This document shows, piece by piece, positions 22,298 to 32,983 of a DNA stretch of 64,000 bases. Each line of letters begins with the position of its first letter. Position 1 is the stretch's first letter. The notes beneath the pieces were generated by a model, which did not search any database, was not told where the DNA came from, and worked only from the letters and a program-made list of their open reading frames with translations. This stretch comes from Candidatus Altimarinota bacterium (GTDB lineage Bacteria; Patescibacteriota; Gracilibacteria; BD1-5; UBA6164). Both the position numbers and the translations under genes were made by a program. The stretch lies in NCBI GenBank assembly GCA_020631485.1, contig JAHDHC010000002.1:1-64000 (forward strand), given 5' to 3'.

Positions 22298-23296
22298 CTA
22301 GTTATTTTTTAAGTATTTTTTTGATGAGAGAAATCAACTAAAGAGTCATAAAAATGAAAATACAAGAAGCTCAATCAACAAGATATTGTTGAAGTTTTGA
22401 TTAAATATATAAGCAGTAAAGGCACTCGTATCTTGCCCTATCACAAATGAAGCGTTATCTGTTATGACAAAAAATGCAAGTATACTCAGGATGAATGCAA
22501 ACAAAACGTACATAAGTCCCTGGAGAGAAAATGGTCCGTATATAAAGATATTTGAACCTCACACAAGTTTCGTAATATATATCTCATTTCTGTAATAATA
22601 GACAAAATTCCCAATAACAGAATAAACTATTACTCAAATTGAAAGCAAAAATATAGCAATAATAAAATACAGTCCATATTTGAGGGTATTGAGGACGAAA
22701 ATCACTTGATTGATTCTCTCATACTGATTTCTATACGAATATACATTTTCTTGTACTTTTTCATTTTCATTTACCTCGAGTCAAAAATCAAGTATTTTCC
22801 CGTCGTCCACTCATCATGTTCCGGTCAAAGTAAGACGTTCCATCTCTTGTTCTGATCCTAAAAGAAGGTTCGAACGACTAGAAATAACATCATTGAGTTT
22901 CTCATACTCATCCAGATTTACTCACTCTATTGTAATAGTAGGAGGGAGTGGATTATCTCTTTCGAGTATCTTCACCAGTTCTGGATCACGCTGTTTAAGA
23001 TCTTGGAGTACTTCTTCCTTACTATTATAGTTTGCAATTATAGTCGGAGAGACGTCTTGAAGAGCCTTAAGGAAATCAAGTGTTTGTCCTGAGTTTTCCT
23101 TGAGATCATCATTGAGATATAGAGAAATAGTGAGCTTTGAGTTTACCTCACTTATGAGATTGATACTCACATTGTGAAGTATGACGAGTATGTTTATAAA
23201 AAAGATAAGTATCCCCAAAACTAAAACCGAAGAAACACTCAAGAATTTATTCCTGAGTATATTTTTGATCGAATATTTAAAAATTCTTTCTATCAC
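22298..23296 (-). CDS. ftsX: Cell-division protein FtsX (permease-like)
   Basis: 332 aa with the FtsX topology: one N-terminal helix (FLSVSSVLVLGILIFFINIL), a large extracytoplasmic loop (NSKLTISLYLNDDLKENSG, LKQRDPELVKILERDNPLP) and three C-terminal helices. GTG start at 23296 gives MIERIFKYSIKNILRNKF; no ATG lies nearby in frame. FtsEX couples ATP hydrolysis in the cytosol to peptidoglycan hydrolase activation. FtsE is not adjacent: the next gene upstream is divergent, so FtsE must be elsewhere. Confidence 0.85.
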
Positions 23297-23429
23297 GTGT
23301 TACTGGTTTTTAAAAAACAGTGGAATTGTATGGTATTTTTTATCATTTGCAAGTTCGATAGTCAGATATTTGAGTTATATTTTTTTATATGATAAAATAC
23401 AAATATAAATATTTTTTTACTACGTATTG

Positions 23430-25703
23430 ATGGTACACGAAGCACAAAATAGTCCAGTAGAGACAAATAATTCTCCTCAATTTTGGGAAATTGATTTCTC
23501 TCGATCACTGCATATGAATGCAGAGGAATTAAGAAATGAATGATTTTTTGATCACAAACTCAAAAAAATGGCTGAATTTCTTGAAACAAATGATAACTCT
23601 TGAATACATCCAAGTATAGAAAAAAATTGGCTCATCAAATATTATTCTAGGATTGAGAGAAATGACGAAAAACTAGCACTCTTAAAAAACCATAGTAAGA
23701 AAAAGGCTTGAGTACACGAAAAAACTCAAGATGCATTGAAAGATGGACAACCAACTCTAGGACAAATCAAAAACTTACTTAATAAATCAGAAATCACCTG
23801 AGATGATCTAAGGCTTCTTGGTACCCATTTTCATGAAAAAATAAGTGCCTTTCTTGAAAATACACAAAAAAATAATCCTGATCAACACAAAGTCTACATG
23901 TCTGATATAGGGGCTCTCAGATCAAAAATAAAAGATTGAGAAAGCATTCCTCCTGATCTGGAGGCATTATTTAAATATGTAGAAAAAACTTCTATTGAAG
24001 GAATCGCAAAGTGATCACTTGATCTCAAATGAAAAACACTACAAGAACAAATTGATATTTATAGCGAAACGGGAGATCAAAATACAAAAAGTAGAATATT
24101 AACTTATATATATTCAGAAAATGTTGAGAAAAAAGGATATTCTATCAAGTTTGAATGAGATGAGTTCTGCTTTAAGGATTCGTCTGGTAAAATAGTAAAA
24201 AATGAGGAATTAACACTTATAACAGAATGTTTTTCAACAGCAGAAATGAAAACATTTATGGAATGGCATAGTAGTGACGAAGGTGAAATGTATAGAAATC
24301 TAAAAATCCCTTGAATATGAGACCTCAAAACTATAACAGCGATGAGTACAGAAGAATCGACAAAATTTTTATCTGAATTCACAAAAACGACAGGAGCAAA
24401 AATTGCAATTCCACTATTAATCTGATGATTCTTATTCTTTTGACCTTGAAAATGATTTAAGTGAATTATAGGAAGACTCCTTACTCTTGGATTATGAGCG
24501 ACACTACTCACAAGTGCAAAAGAAATGTGAGCTGGAGATTGATTAAATAGAATAAAAGGTTGAATAAATGAAGGAATAAGCAATTTCTTATCAGAAGAAT
24601 TTTGAATTACCTGAAAACCCCTAGAGTGGAGGTGAGAAAAAATATATGAAAAAACTCATGCAGATCTCTTAGAATTAAACAAATCAAAATGAGAGAAAAA
24701 AATTCCAGAAAATGAGCTCAGTGAATTGTTCACTATATCATTTCAAACAAAGGTTTTCAGAGAAATGAATAAGTCTCATTTGCAAGCATTTAGAGATGGA
24801 AAACATTCGATTGCAAATATATACTGATACCCTCTTGAAAAATCTAATTGAGAACTCTATACAAAAGAAGAAGTTCAACAATTTATCAAACTCTTAATAG
24901 AAAATGATAAAGATTCTGGAGCAAGAAGTTGATGAGCACTTTTAACAACATACAATTTTAGATGAGAAGCTGAAGAAGTAGAGCTTGAAGGAAATAGTGC
25001 TGATCCAGAAGAATTGAAACTTGAGGCAGGTACTGCAGCCTCAGAAGGAATAACACTTAAGGCAAGTACTGCAACCCCAGAAGGAGTGAAACTTGAGGCA
25101 AGCACTGCTGATCCAGAAAGAGTGAAACTTGAGGCAGGTAGTGCTGGTCCAGAAAGAGTGAAACTTGAAGCAAATAGGGTAGATGCAAAGCCAATCAGTG
25201 ACTCTCATAAATCAAAGAAAAAATGAGAAACAAGAATACCAGAAACATGAGATTCTTGAGAGAATACGAATAAGAAAAATAGTAGTTTGTTTTCAAAAAA
25301 AGATGAAACTAGTTGAAATGTCGCAGAAAAGAAGCAAAAAGAAAATAACGAAAATCCTAATCCACCTGAAGTTGTACTTCCTGAAATTACTGAAGAAGGT
25401 ATAGAAAATGACTATATCAATACAAGTACATCAGAATGAGTTGAAAACAACACATTGAAACCAGATGTTCAAAAAGAAAGAGACGAAATTAGTACTGAAT
25501 TAAAAAAATTTAGTTTCCTTGAACCTCTCATCAAAAAAAGCTCGATAGTAGCAACACTTGAACAAATAAAAAGTGAAAGTAACAAAAAGTTCTTTTTAGA
25601 ACAATTAGAAATAAAAGCACAAGAACTATCGAGAGATAAAAATCATGAAAGACAAGAAGTGTGAATTTATATAATTGGAGCATTAAATGCACTACAATCT
25701 TAA
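23430..25703 (+). CDS. Large unrecognised protein with Gly-rich hydrophobic domain and 12-residue repeats (block protein 1)
   Basis: 757 aa, no signal peptide at the start (MVHEAQNSPVETNNSPQFWE). A charged helical N-terminal half is followed by a glycine-rich hydrophobic segment at residues ~318-367 (IAIPLLIGGFLFFGPGKGFK, then RLLTLGLGATLLTSA). Five to six imperfect 12-residue repeats (VKLEAGTAxPEG type) occupy about residues 517-583. The C-terminal part is Lys/Glu-rich and coiled-coil-like. No family recognised. It begins a set of three genes spaced 8 and 12 bp apart. Many glycines are TGA. Confidence 0.8.
24978..25179 (+). repeat. Tandem 36-bp repeats encoding 12-residue units
   Basis: About 5.5 in-frame copies with consensus [VIL]-K-L-E-A-[GS]-T-A-x-P-E-[GR] inside block protein 1. 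Adjacent copies differ by a few bases, so the array has diverged and is probably slip-generated. Confidence 0.85.
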
Positions 25704-25711
25704 AAAGTAAT

Positions 25712-28700
25712 ATGGAAGGAAATTGAGAAATACTCCAAAGAGTGGAAAATAACACGGATAGTATTCTACCTCTTTTAAGTGAGAACGATAGTATTAGTGA
25801 ATCATATAAAGAATATTTGAATCTTTTGCATACAGTAGGAAAAAGAAATCCTTCAATAGAGGATGCTGAGACAATTATCAATATTGATAGGCAACTTATG
25901 TTTCAGCTCCATAGTATGACTACTGATGGGATAGGTTTTTCTGAAGCATGAGAAGTAAGTGCTATGATTCAAGAAAATATTGATGGACTTTCTGAAATTA
26001 TTAAAAAATATGAACAAGCACAAGAACAAGTAAAAGAAAAATCAATAGAACAAAGAAAAGAAGTTTGAAATCCAGGTGTTTTCAGTTGAAAAAAATGATC
26101 TAAAGAAGGAGAGAATCAAAATTCATCTAATCTTCAATCAAATCCAACTCCTAATACTGAAGTCTTATCAAACCGTGAAACTGAAAAAATAGACAAACTT
26201 GCTGCAGAAACTATTGATCTTGCACATAAAAAAATAAAGACATGAAATGATACTTTTGTGTGATTTGATGATAAATGAAATGGTTGAAGATGAAGTTATC
26301 TAGTAGAACAATTATGGAGAAAATGAGTTTGAGATAATATAATGCCAAACATAAATGTTGAGGACGTATTAAATGACATTAACATGGAAACAATGATCAA
26401 CGGATCAAAAACCTCACTCATAAATATGATAGAAGAACTACAAATGAATTCTAAACTTGATACTGATGCAATGCAGATAGAGTGAGGAAGATTTGTAATT
26501 AATACAGAATTCAACTCAGTTGAAGAAAAACAAGAGCATATAAGTACTCTTCTTCAAGAAATCAATAATGCTCTTAAAAGCCATACTACTAATAATTGGG
26601 AAGAATTTCTCCTCGATGGTAAAGTTACCATATCTCCAAGTGACTTTAATATAGAAACTGACGGATGGTTAAACGAACTTTTTTGATTAGAAGAAAAGTT
26701 AACAAAAGAAATAGATTTCGATTTCCTGAACTTCTCTTCTTTGTTTTTAAAACACATTTTATGAATTGATACAGAAAAAAAAGTGGCTGGAGATTGGTCT
26801 CCTGAAGATATTGCTTATGTCCTAAATTGACCAATACTAATTTTTCGGTTTTTTGTTATTCATAGAATCCCATATGTTTGAAGAATTCGTCCTTTTAAAA
26901 GAGGAAGATACAAAACCGAAGAAGAAAATAAAACCCTGAAAAAAGAAAATGCAGAATTATCGGATGCTGCAAGAGATTCTCTTGAGTCAAGTAAGAATGA
27001 TATTTTAGCAAGATTAGATAATAACCTAACTATTTTTCAGTCTCCAGAATATAAATCAAGACTTAATTCTGATAAAAACATCAAATCACTCAAGGATCTT
27101 AAAAGCAAAATCGAATCGCAAGATGTGACTACATTAGACGATCTTGAAAATTGGGAAACTGAACTTGAAAAACTCACAACTAAAATAAAATGAAAACTTG
27201 GTTGGAGAAAAAATCCTGAGATGGTACAGGCTAAAGCAGCTGCTGAAGTAGAAATAAATAACGGTAGAATAGAAGTTGATATTGCTGGGGAGAGAGTAAA
27301 GCTTCCAGCAACATACAAAGATATAATGGAGGAATTAAAAACTGCCTACAACGAACTAGAAAGCCTAAAATCAACAACTGTTGATCCTGCTGATATATGA
27401 GATCATACAAGAGCAATATTGGAAAAACAAAATGCAATTATTGAAATTTCTAAAAAAATCGGCATCCCTATAAGTGATTGAGATCAACATCATGTTAAAA
27501 AATTATTGCAAAATATGTGAGAAGCACTAAATAATGGGACTCTTCCCCTTCTACACGATCACCCAACCATTGCAGATACAACAAATCCAAATGATCTTGG
27601 AATATTTGATTTTGACGATACCTGGTCAACAGAACTATCAACTACTTGAGTAGATCCTCTTGATTCTAGTACAGCAACTGATGATAGTTCGTCAATGAGC
27701 TGAACTGATACTCTAACTGGTATCGACACTAGCATCGATAATTCGGTAAGCTCTACTAATGAAACTACACCATCATGAATTCCAGTAGCTGACGATGTTA
27801 TTGATTGATCCGCTGATCTATCCGAAGCTGAAAGATATCATGACTTATATGATAGGGCAGCTTCAACAGCACGTTTAAATGGTTTAAATTCAATAGATGA
27901 AATATATTCAAACAGATGAGAAAGACTCATAAGTTGAGATGATATAGATCTAGATACGTTAGAAACAAGCCTAGAAGATAAAATTGGTACTGAAATTTTA
28001 GATTCTGCAACCATAAACAACTATACAAATAAACTTGATACAGCATTAGAAAATTGAGTTTTAGAAATCAAAAATTGAGTATATGAACTTGTTGACTGAA
28101 AAACATTAGATGATTTTGACAAGCACCCAACTCTTCAATCATATATTTGAAAAGCTATTGCTAGTCCAGAATCTGTAAGAAAAGCAAATAGGATTAGTGA
28201 ACAAAGAAAAAATAATCCAATTATTGCAGTTGATACTGATATAGATTTGGACGCAACATTGGAAATAGAAACTTATGTACCTGACAGTGCTTCCAATACT
28301 TCATCAAATCCAACTGATAATTCTTCAACTAGTATAGATTATTGAACTATTGAAAATCCAATAAATGATACGTTTAATACCAATAACCCTGAACTAAATA
28401 CGACACCTAAAATAAGCCCTGAAGTAAAAGAAGAAGCAAATACAGTAATAGAAAGATTACAAAAACAGTTAAGTTATTCTGGAAAAACTCTTGACATTTC
28501 ATGATTACTTAAGAATATAGATGATTTGCTAGAAGCTTGAAATATCGATGATTTTAGTGATAAACTATTGAGTAAATATGGTCAAGGTGAAACAAATATT
28601 CTATCTAAAACAGAAATGAAGAAGCTAGAAACTAGGAATCAAGTTATTGAGTATTTTAATGAAAGGTGAGTTCATGCAAATACAAGACAAAAATTCTTTG

Positions 28701-28801
28701 ATATGATCGCTTGAGAATCAAGTATGGAAGATATAGAGAGAGAATTTAGAGATAGAAAATGGTTAGCTGAGATGGATAAAAACCTAATAAAAGCTTTATA
28801 A
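25712..28801 (+). CDS. Very large unrecognised acidic protein with one membrane segment and coiled coil (block protein 2)
   Basis: 1029 aa, no signal peptide. The first ~370 residues are acidic and helical. One hydrophobic segment (GPILIFRFFVIHRIPYV, around residue 375) is followed by a basic stretch (GRIRPFKRGRYK) and a coiled coil (EEENKTLKKENAELSDAARD). The C-terminal half is Ser/Thr/Asp-rich (DPLDSSTATDDSSSM) with more helical segments to the end. No enzymatic motif was seen. It starts 8 bp after block protein 1 and ends 12 bp before block protein 3, so the three are one operon. Function unknown. Confidence 0.8.
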
Positions 28802-28813
28802 TAATTTTCTTTT

Positions 28814-30955
28814 ATGGATCATGAAAAATCAATGATTGAAACTCCTGTAGAAGAATCTGAAGAGAATAAAGAGTCTGAGATTACAACGACCGTTCCCTGA
28901 TTTGAGAAATTATGACTTTTATGAGTACTACAATCACAGTTTGAAAGCACCCCTCAACAAATAGATTTACAACAACGACTTTCGGATATCATTATTAACA
29001 GATTCGATTGAAAATTACTCTGATTTTCTCTTGAATGAAATTTTTTAATCTGTCATACAAATTGAGAAAAAGGAGCAGAAAAATGGTACATCAATCTTAA
29101 AAAGATAGACCTAGAAGCAATAGAATACCTGAGTGCAGAAGAAATATTTCAAGAAAAAGAAAGAAAAAATCATCAAGTCCATAATGATTTAGAGAAACTT
29201 GATACAGTATTAAATGCTATGGATAGTGTTTTTCATAACAATGAGAAAGAACTTTTTGATTATTTATGAGATGATGATACATATTCAAATAATACACCTA
29301 AAGAAGAGTCCAAATCTAATTTATTTTGAGAAAGTCTTGAATGAAAAAATCTGTTAGAACTTCAATCAATAGCTGACAGTATATTAAATTGACTATGATG
29401 ATTAAAAAATACTATATCAGAAAATCCAAAGTACCAAGATGACTATGTTTGATCACATAAACGATATCTTGAATTTCTTATGTGAATCTGAGATACCTAT
29501 GAGTGATGAGCGAAATATCTCAAAAAAACACCAAAGCAAATAGAAGATTTAGTTGATAATATTTTATCATCTATGTCTATTTCATATTGTCTAGACTACC
29601 TCGTAAATATTCATGAAAAGATAGACTCAAACAATTACCAATCTATATCAGTTGAAAGGTCATACGAACAAATTGCAAGAAAACTACATCTTGAGATTTT
29701 TAAAAAAATGATAAACGATGCAGATGTATCTGATCAAGATTTCCTGAAATTCTCTAAAATAATTACTGGAAGAAATTTTGAAGAAAAATCGGTTCGGAAT
29801 CCAATGTCAAACTCAGAACATGTTGTATACACTATGTCAAATATTGATGACAACCTTAAAGATCCAGAATTAGCAAACAACATATTGCTATATATGATGT
29901 ATAGAGAAAATGGCATAATCTCAAAACTACAACAGGAATCTAGTTTCAAAATTGAAGATAAAAAACTATGAGAAAAGAAGCCAGTAGATATTGCCTCAGG
30001 ACTCGTTTCTAGTATTAATAATAGAAAAATCAGTCTTCCAAATTGAAATTTAGTAGATGGTAATAACTTTGTGAAGGGTATCTTTTGAATTAATATAAAA
30101 GAAATCGAATGAGTTGAATACAAAGATCTTTCTCTAGAGAATAAAATAATTATTTCAACTATGTTTCGCTTAGAGAAAAAAATACGAGTAAAAAACACGA
30201 GATGAGCAAGAACTGGTTATGTTCAAAAAAAACTTGATATACAAGGTTTAGATACTGCCCTTAAAGAAGTCGCTCAAGAATCATACGAACTCATTGGTGA
30301 TTCTTTTAAGGATAGCATGTCTGGTTGATGGTGAAACTTTAATGGTGATCCAGCTTTAAGTTTGGAATGATTATCAGATATTCAAAAAGAATCACTCAAA
30401 CTTTTTAATGACATAAATGGAATAGGAGCGTTTGATTTATCAGATAAATCATGGAAAAAAATGAAAACTTGAGCAAAAATCTGAGCCGTAATTTGACTTG
30501 CACTTCTCGTTTGATGACCGATGGCAGCAGCCTATTCTTCAAGTCTTATCATTCAGTGAGCGACAATAGGTGCCACAGCATCTGTAATATCTATTTGATG
30601 ACTCTGAAAATGATATGATACTAAAAATGAAGCTATAGTTGATATATGATCAGACATTATAGTATGATCAGCAACTTGAGCAATTTGATGAGTAGTAGCC
30701 TGATGACTATGAATATCGTGACAAAGGTTTTTTGCCACAAAATTGCATATAGATGGAAATAAATCATATCTGATATGAAAATGATTATGAGAACAATGAG
30801 CTGCTTACCTTTCGAAATGATGAGTTACAAATGCGTGAATTTTTGCTTGAGATCTTGCTGTGCTATGATTATGGGCGGAGTGACATAGATCGAATTGGTC
30901 AGAAAACAAATTTCACTGAGATTCTATATATTCTTCTCCAGATAAAAAAAAGTAA
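28814..30955 (+). CDS. Large unrecognised protein with C-terminal Gly-zipper-like membrane domain (block protein 3)
   Basis: 713 aa. A charged N-terminal two-thirds (DHEKSMIETPVEESEENKE, then helical) is followed at residues ~549-640 by a strongly hydrophobic, glycine-zipper-like segment dense in TGA codons (GAKIGAVIGLALLVGGPMAA, then GATIGATASVISIGGLGKG, then SATGAIGGVVAGGLGISG), and a basic tail ending SPDKKK. Such Gly-x3-Gly runs are seen in membrane-inserting or pore-forming domains. No signal peptide and no family recognised. Third gene of the block-protein operon; an IS element begins 36 bp after its stop. Confidence 0.8.
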
Positions 30956-30990
30956 ACATCCTGCTTCTATTTTTTATCATTTCACATAAC

Positions 30991-31712
30991 TTGTTACAAT
31001 TGCAGCAATTAGGGTTACATAAAATGGTAAGATAATTCAGTATGAATTACTTACTAAAAAATGTATATGCCTAATTGTTTTAGTATGACAGTATTGAAAT
31101 GAGAATTACTTCAAGACATAATAGATAAGAAGAGAAAAAAGATCCTGTACGTAAAAGATATCCCAGGAAGAGAGTTACAAGTAGATGTAAGTTTTCCATG
31201 GTGATATCAGAGAAAGTTATGTATCTACACAGCGATAGATGACGCTAGTAGGTTTGTAATATCAGAGATATACACAAATCACAATGAATTCACTACTTTG
31301 GATTTTATGAAGAAAATATTGAGCGAGAGTAAATACAGAGTGAGAGCTATCAGAACAGATCAGTGAAGAGAATTTAGTAAACTGATAACTAGGTATCTAG
31401 AGAAACGAAGTATTGAACATAATAAGAATCCTCCTTATACTCCTCAACACAATGGAAAGGTGGAAAGATATCATAGAACTATGAAAGAGAACTGCTGTGT
31501 GTATTGGAACTTCAATGCTGACATATCTGAACTACGATATTCCTTAAAACTATGGACTGATTATTACAATTCACAAAAAAGACACTATTGATTATGAATG
31601 AAATGAGTAACTCCTGAAGAAAAGTTAAAAAACTTTAAAGAAATAAATCCCTTACTTGTGCCATTAATCTAAGAAAATAAAATGTAACCTTGACTCTGCA
31701 ATAGTACAATAA
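30991..31712. mobile_element. Short IS element bounded by imperfect inverted repeats
   Basis: Left end (about 30993-31019) and right end (about 31683-31710) are imperfect inverted repeats sharing TGTAACC, CTGCAAT and GTA blocks in the same order. Only one ORF lies between them, an rve-type transposase lacking its N-terminal part. A target duplication could not be made out. The ~0.72 kb length is shorter than typical IS481/IS3-like elements, so it is probably internally deleted. Confidence 0.7.
31061..31672 (+). pseudogene. IS481/IS3-like transposase, N-terminally truncated
   Basis: 203 codons covering the integrase core (rve): first acid in RELQVDVSFPGGYQRKLCIY, second in IRTDQGREFSK, third in PQHNGKVERYHRTMKENC, followed by TPEEKLKNF. 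The DDE triad is intact, but the N-terminal helix-turn-helix of full-length relatives (usually about 300 aa) is missing; an in-frame TAA sits just before the first ATG. Probably non-autonomous. TGA is used as Gly, so the element is adapted to this code. Confidence 0.8.
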
Positions 31713-31741
31713 TTGACAATTTATGTAAAATAATTTATAAT
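31713..31741 (+). promoter_or_regulatory. Consensus sigma-70 promoter
   Basis: TTGACA (31713-31718), 17-bp spacer, TATAAT (31736-31741): perfect consensus. It lies 77 bp upstream of the first TGA-free island gene, adjacent to the IS right end. Confidence 0.8.
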
Positions 31742-31818
31742 ACAATTACCGTTGTTCGAGAAATTTACTTTTTTAATTAACTTTCCCGAATACACGGGAA
31801 AAAAATGGAGATACAGAT

Positions 31819-32241
31819 ATGTTGTTTTTTAAAGCACTTATTGTCGTAATTGCTATGTGGGGCGGAAATACTTGGGGGCTATATCCCCCGGGTACAGAAC
31901 AACTCGCAAATATTTTTTACGCAGTTGTAGCTGCTGTTATGGCAGCTGCCGCATTCAGTACCAATTGGAAAGATTTAAAAACCTGGAATTACTGGATTGC
32001 TGGTTTTGTAGCAATATTCATGCTACTTACTGCTATGCCAGCAAATATTGTGGTAATGGCAGCACAATACTTTGGAGTATTTTTTGCATTGTTCGTTTTT
32101 AAATGGGCATTCGTAAAAAATCCCATTGTTGCTGTTCCATTCGCAATTGCAACTATTCTCGTTTTAGCATTTGGCATTGTGCCTGTGTTAGATGGGATTC
32201 CTGTACCAAGTGATTTTTCAACTTGGATGAGAGGCTCATAA
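31819..32241 (+). CDS. Four-TM membrane protein, TGA-free (foreign-looking)
   Basis: 140 aa, four hydrophobic helices (LIVVIAMWGGNTWG, FYAVVAAVMAAAAF, YWIAGFVAIFMLLTAM, VPFAIATILVLAFGIVPVL). It contains no TGA codon; all glycines use GGN, unlike neighbouring genes. A Shine-Dalgarno GGAG lies 8 nt before the ATG and a hairpin (TTCCCG/CGGGAA) lies just upstream. No family recognised. The consensus promoter, RBS and GC-rich terminator all point to acquisition from a standard-code bacterium or phage; a misassembled fragment is the alternative. Confidence 0.8.
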   Translation: MLFFKALIVVIAMWGGNTWGLYPPGTEQLANIFYAVVAAVMAAAAFSTNWKDLKTWNYWIAGFVAIFMLLTAMPANIVVMAAQYFGVFFALFVFKWAFVKNPIVAVPFAIATILVLAFGIVPVLDGIPVPSDFSTWMRGS

Positions 32242-32263
32242 AGCTCTCATATCTGTTAAAAGA

Positions 32264-32290
32264 AAATTCCCGGCTTTGCCGGGAATTTTT
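32264..32290 (+). terminator. GC-rich intrinsic terminator
   Basis: AATTCCCGGC-tttGCCGGGAATT followed by T5. More GC-rich than host terminators in this window. Confidence 0.88.
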
Positions 32291-32326
32291 GATATATAAT
32301 TTTTTTCAAGAGAAATAAAGCAACGA

Positions 32327-32360
32327 AAAAGGGGGGATTTTCATCCCCACCTTTATCTTT
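32327..32360 (-). terminator. Intrinsic terminator of the minus-strand island gene
   Basis: On the minus strand GTGGGGAT-gaaa-ATCCCCCC followed by T5, just after the gene's stop at 32383. Confidence 0.75.
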
Positions 32361-32382
32361 TTCCTTTTTCCTTCCTTGGATT

Positions 32383-32835
32383 TTACGATCCACCTCCATC
32401 TAAGTTAAGGATCTGACTCTTATCCAAGAGTCCAAATCGTTTGTAGGCAAGCCAGGCTGTTCGTCGAAGCTCAACACCAGTTAATATCATAAAACCTATA
32501 AGGAACAAAAGTTGTTCAATATAGAATATAAGATCGTTTATATCGTAGGTAAGTCCAATGTGTACCCAAACGCATATCAGAACAATAGAATAGCCAAACG
32601 AGACCATATCTCCCACTGTATCTGATGTTGCTATTTGGGGGTCATTGTAGCTGTTAGCACGATCTGCCGTTTTTATGATTATCATGAAATACAAAAATGA
32701 AAAAACTAAGCAAATTACACCGACTATCAAATAGGTAGTCAAACCTGCTCCCAGGCTTGAAAATAAAGCCATATTTAATCCAACTACGACAACCGATAGG
32801 TATACACCTATGTGCCCAAAAATTAACTTTAACAT
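32383..32835 (-). CDS. Multi-TM membrane protein, TGA-free (foreign-looking)
   Basis: 150 aa from ATG at 32835, chosen because GGGAG lies 6 nt upstream of it; an upstream start (32967) has no RBS. Four hydrophobic helices (IGVYLSVVVVGLNMALFSSL, TTYLIVGVICLVFSFLYFMI, MVSFGYSIVLICVWVHIGL, LLFLIGFMILTGVELR) and a polar C-terminus ending DGGGS. No TGA codon. Convergent with the other island gene and facing it across terminators. No family recognised. Confidence 0.8.
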   Translation of the reverse strand: MLKLIFGHIGVYLSVVVVGLNMALFSSLGAGLTTYLIVGVICLVFSFLYFMIIIKTADRANSYNDPQIATSDTVGDMVSFGYSIVLICVWVHIGLTYDINDLIFYIEQLLFLIGFMILTGVELRRTAWLAYKRFGLLDKSQILNLDGGGS

Positions 32836-32866
32836 TTCGGTCTCCCGAGTCCAAAAAAGTAAATAT

Positions 32867-32895
32867 ATTATAATATATAAATGTATATAAGTCAA
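32867..32895 (-). promoter_or_regulatory. Near-consensus promoter of the minus-strand island gene
   Basis: On the minus strand TTGACT, 17-bp spacer, TATAAT. Together with the RBS it gives a conventional transcription-translation start. Confidence 0.75.
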
Positions 32896-32983
32896 TTTGT
32901 AATCCGATTTTTCATTGTAGATATGTTGTAATAGTATCATATTCGTGATAAAATTATAATAATACACATAATAATATAGTTAT

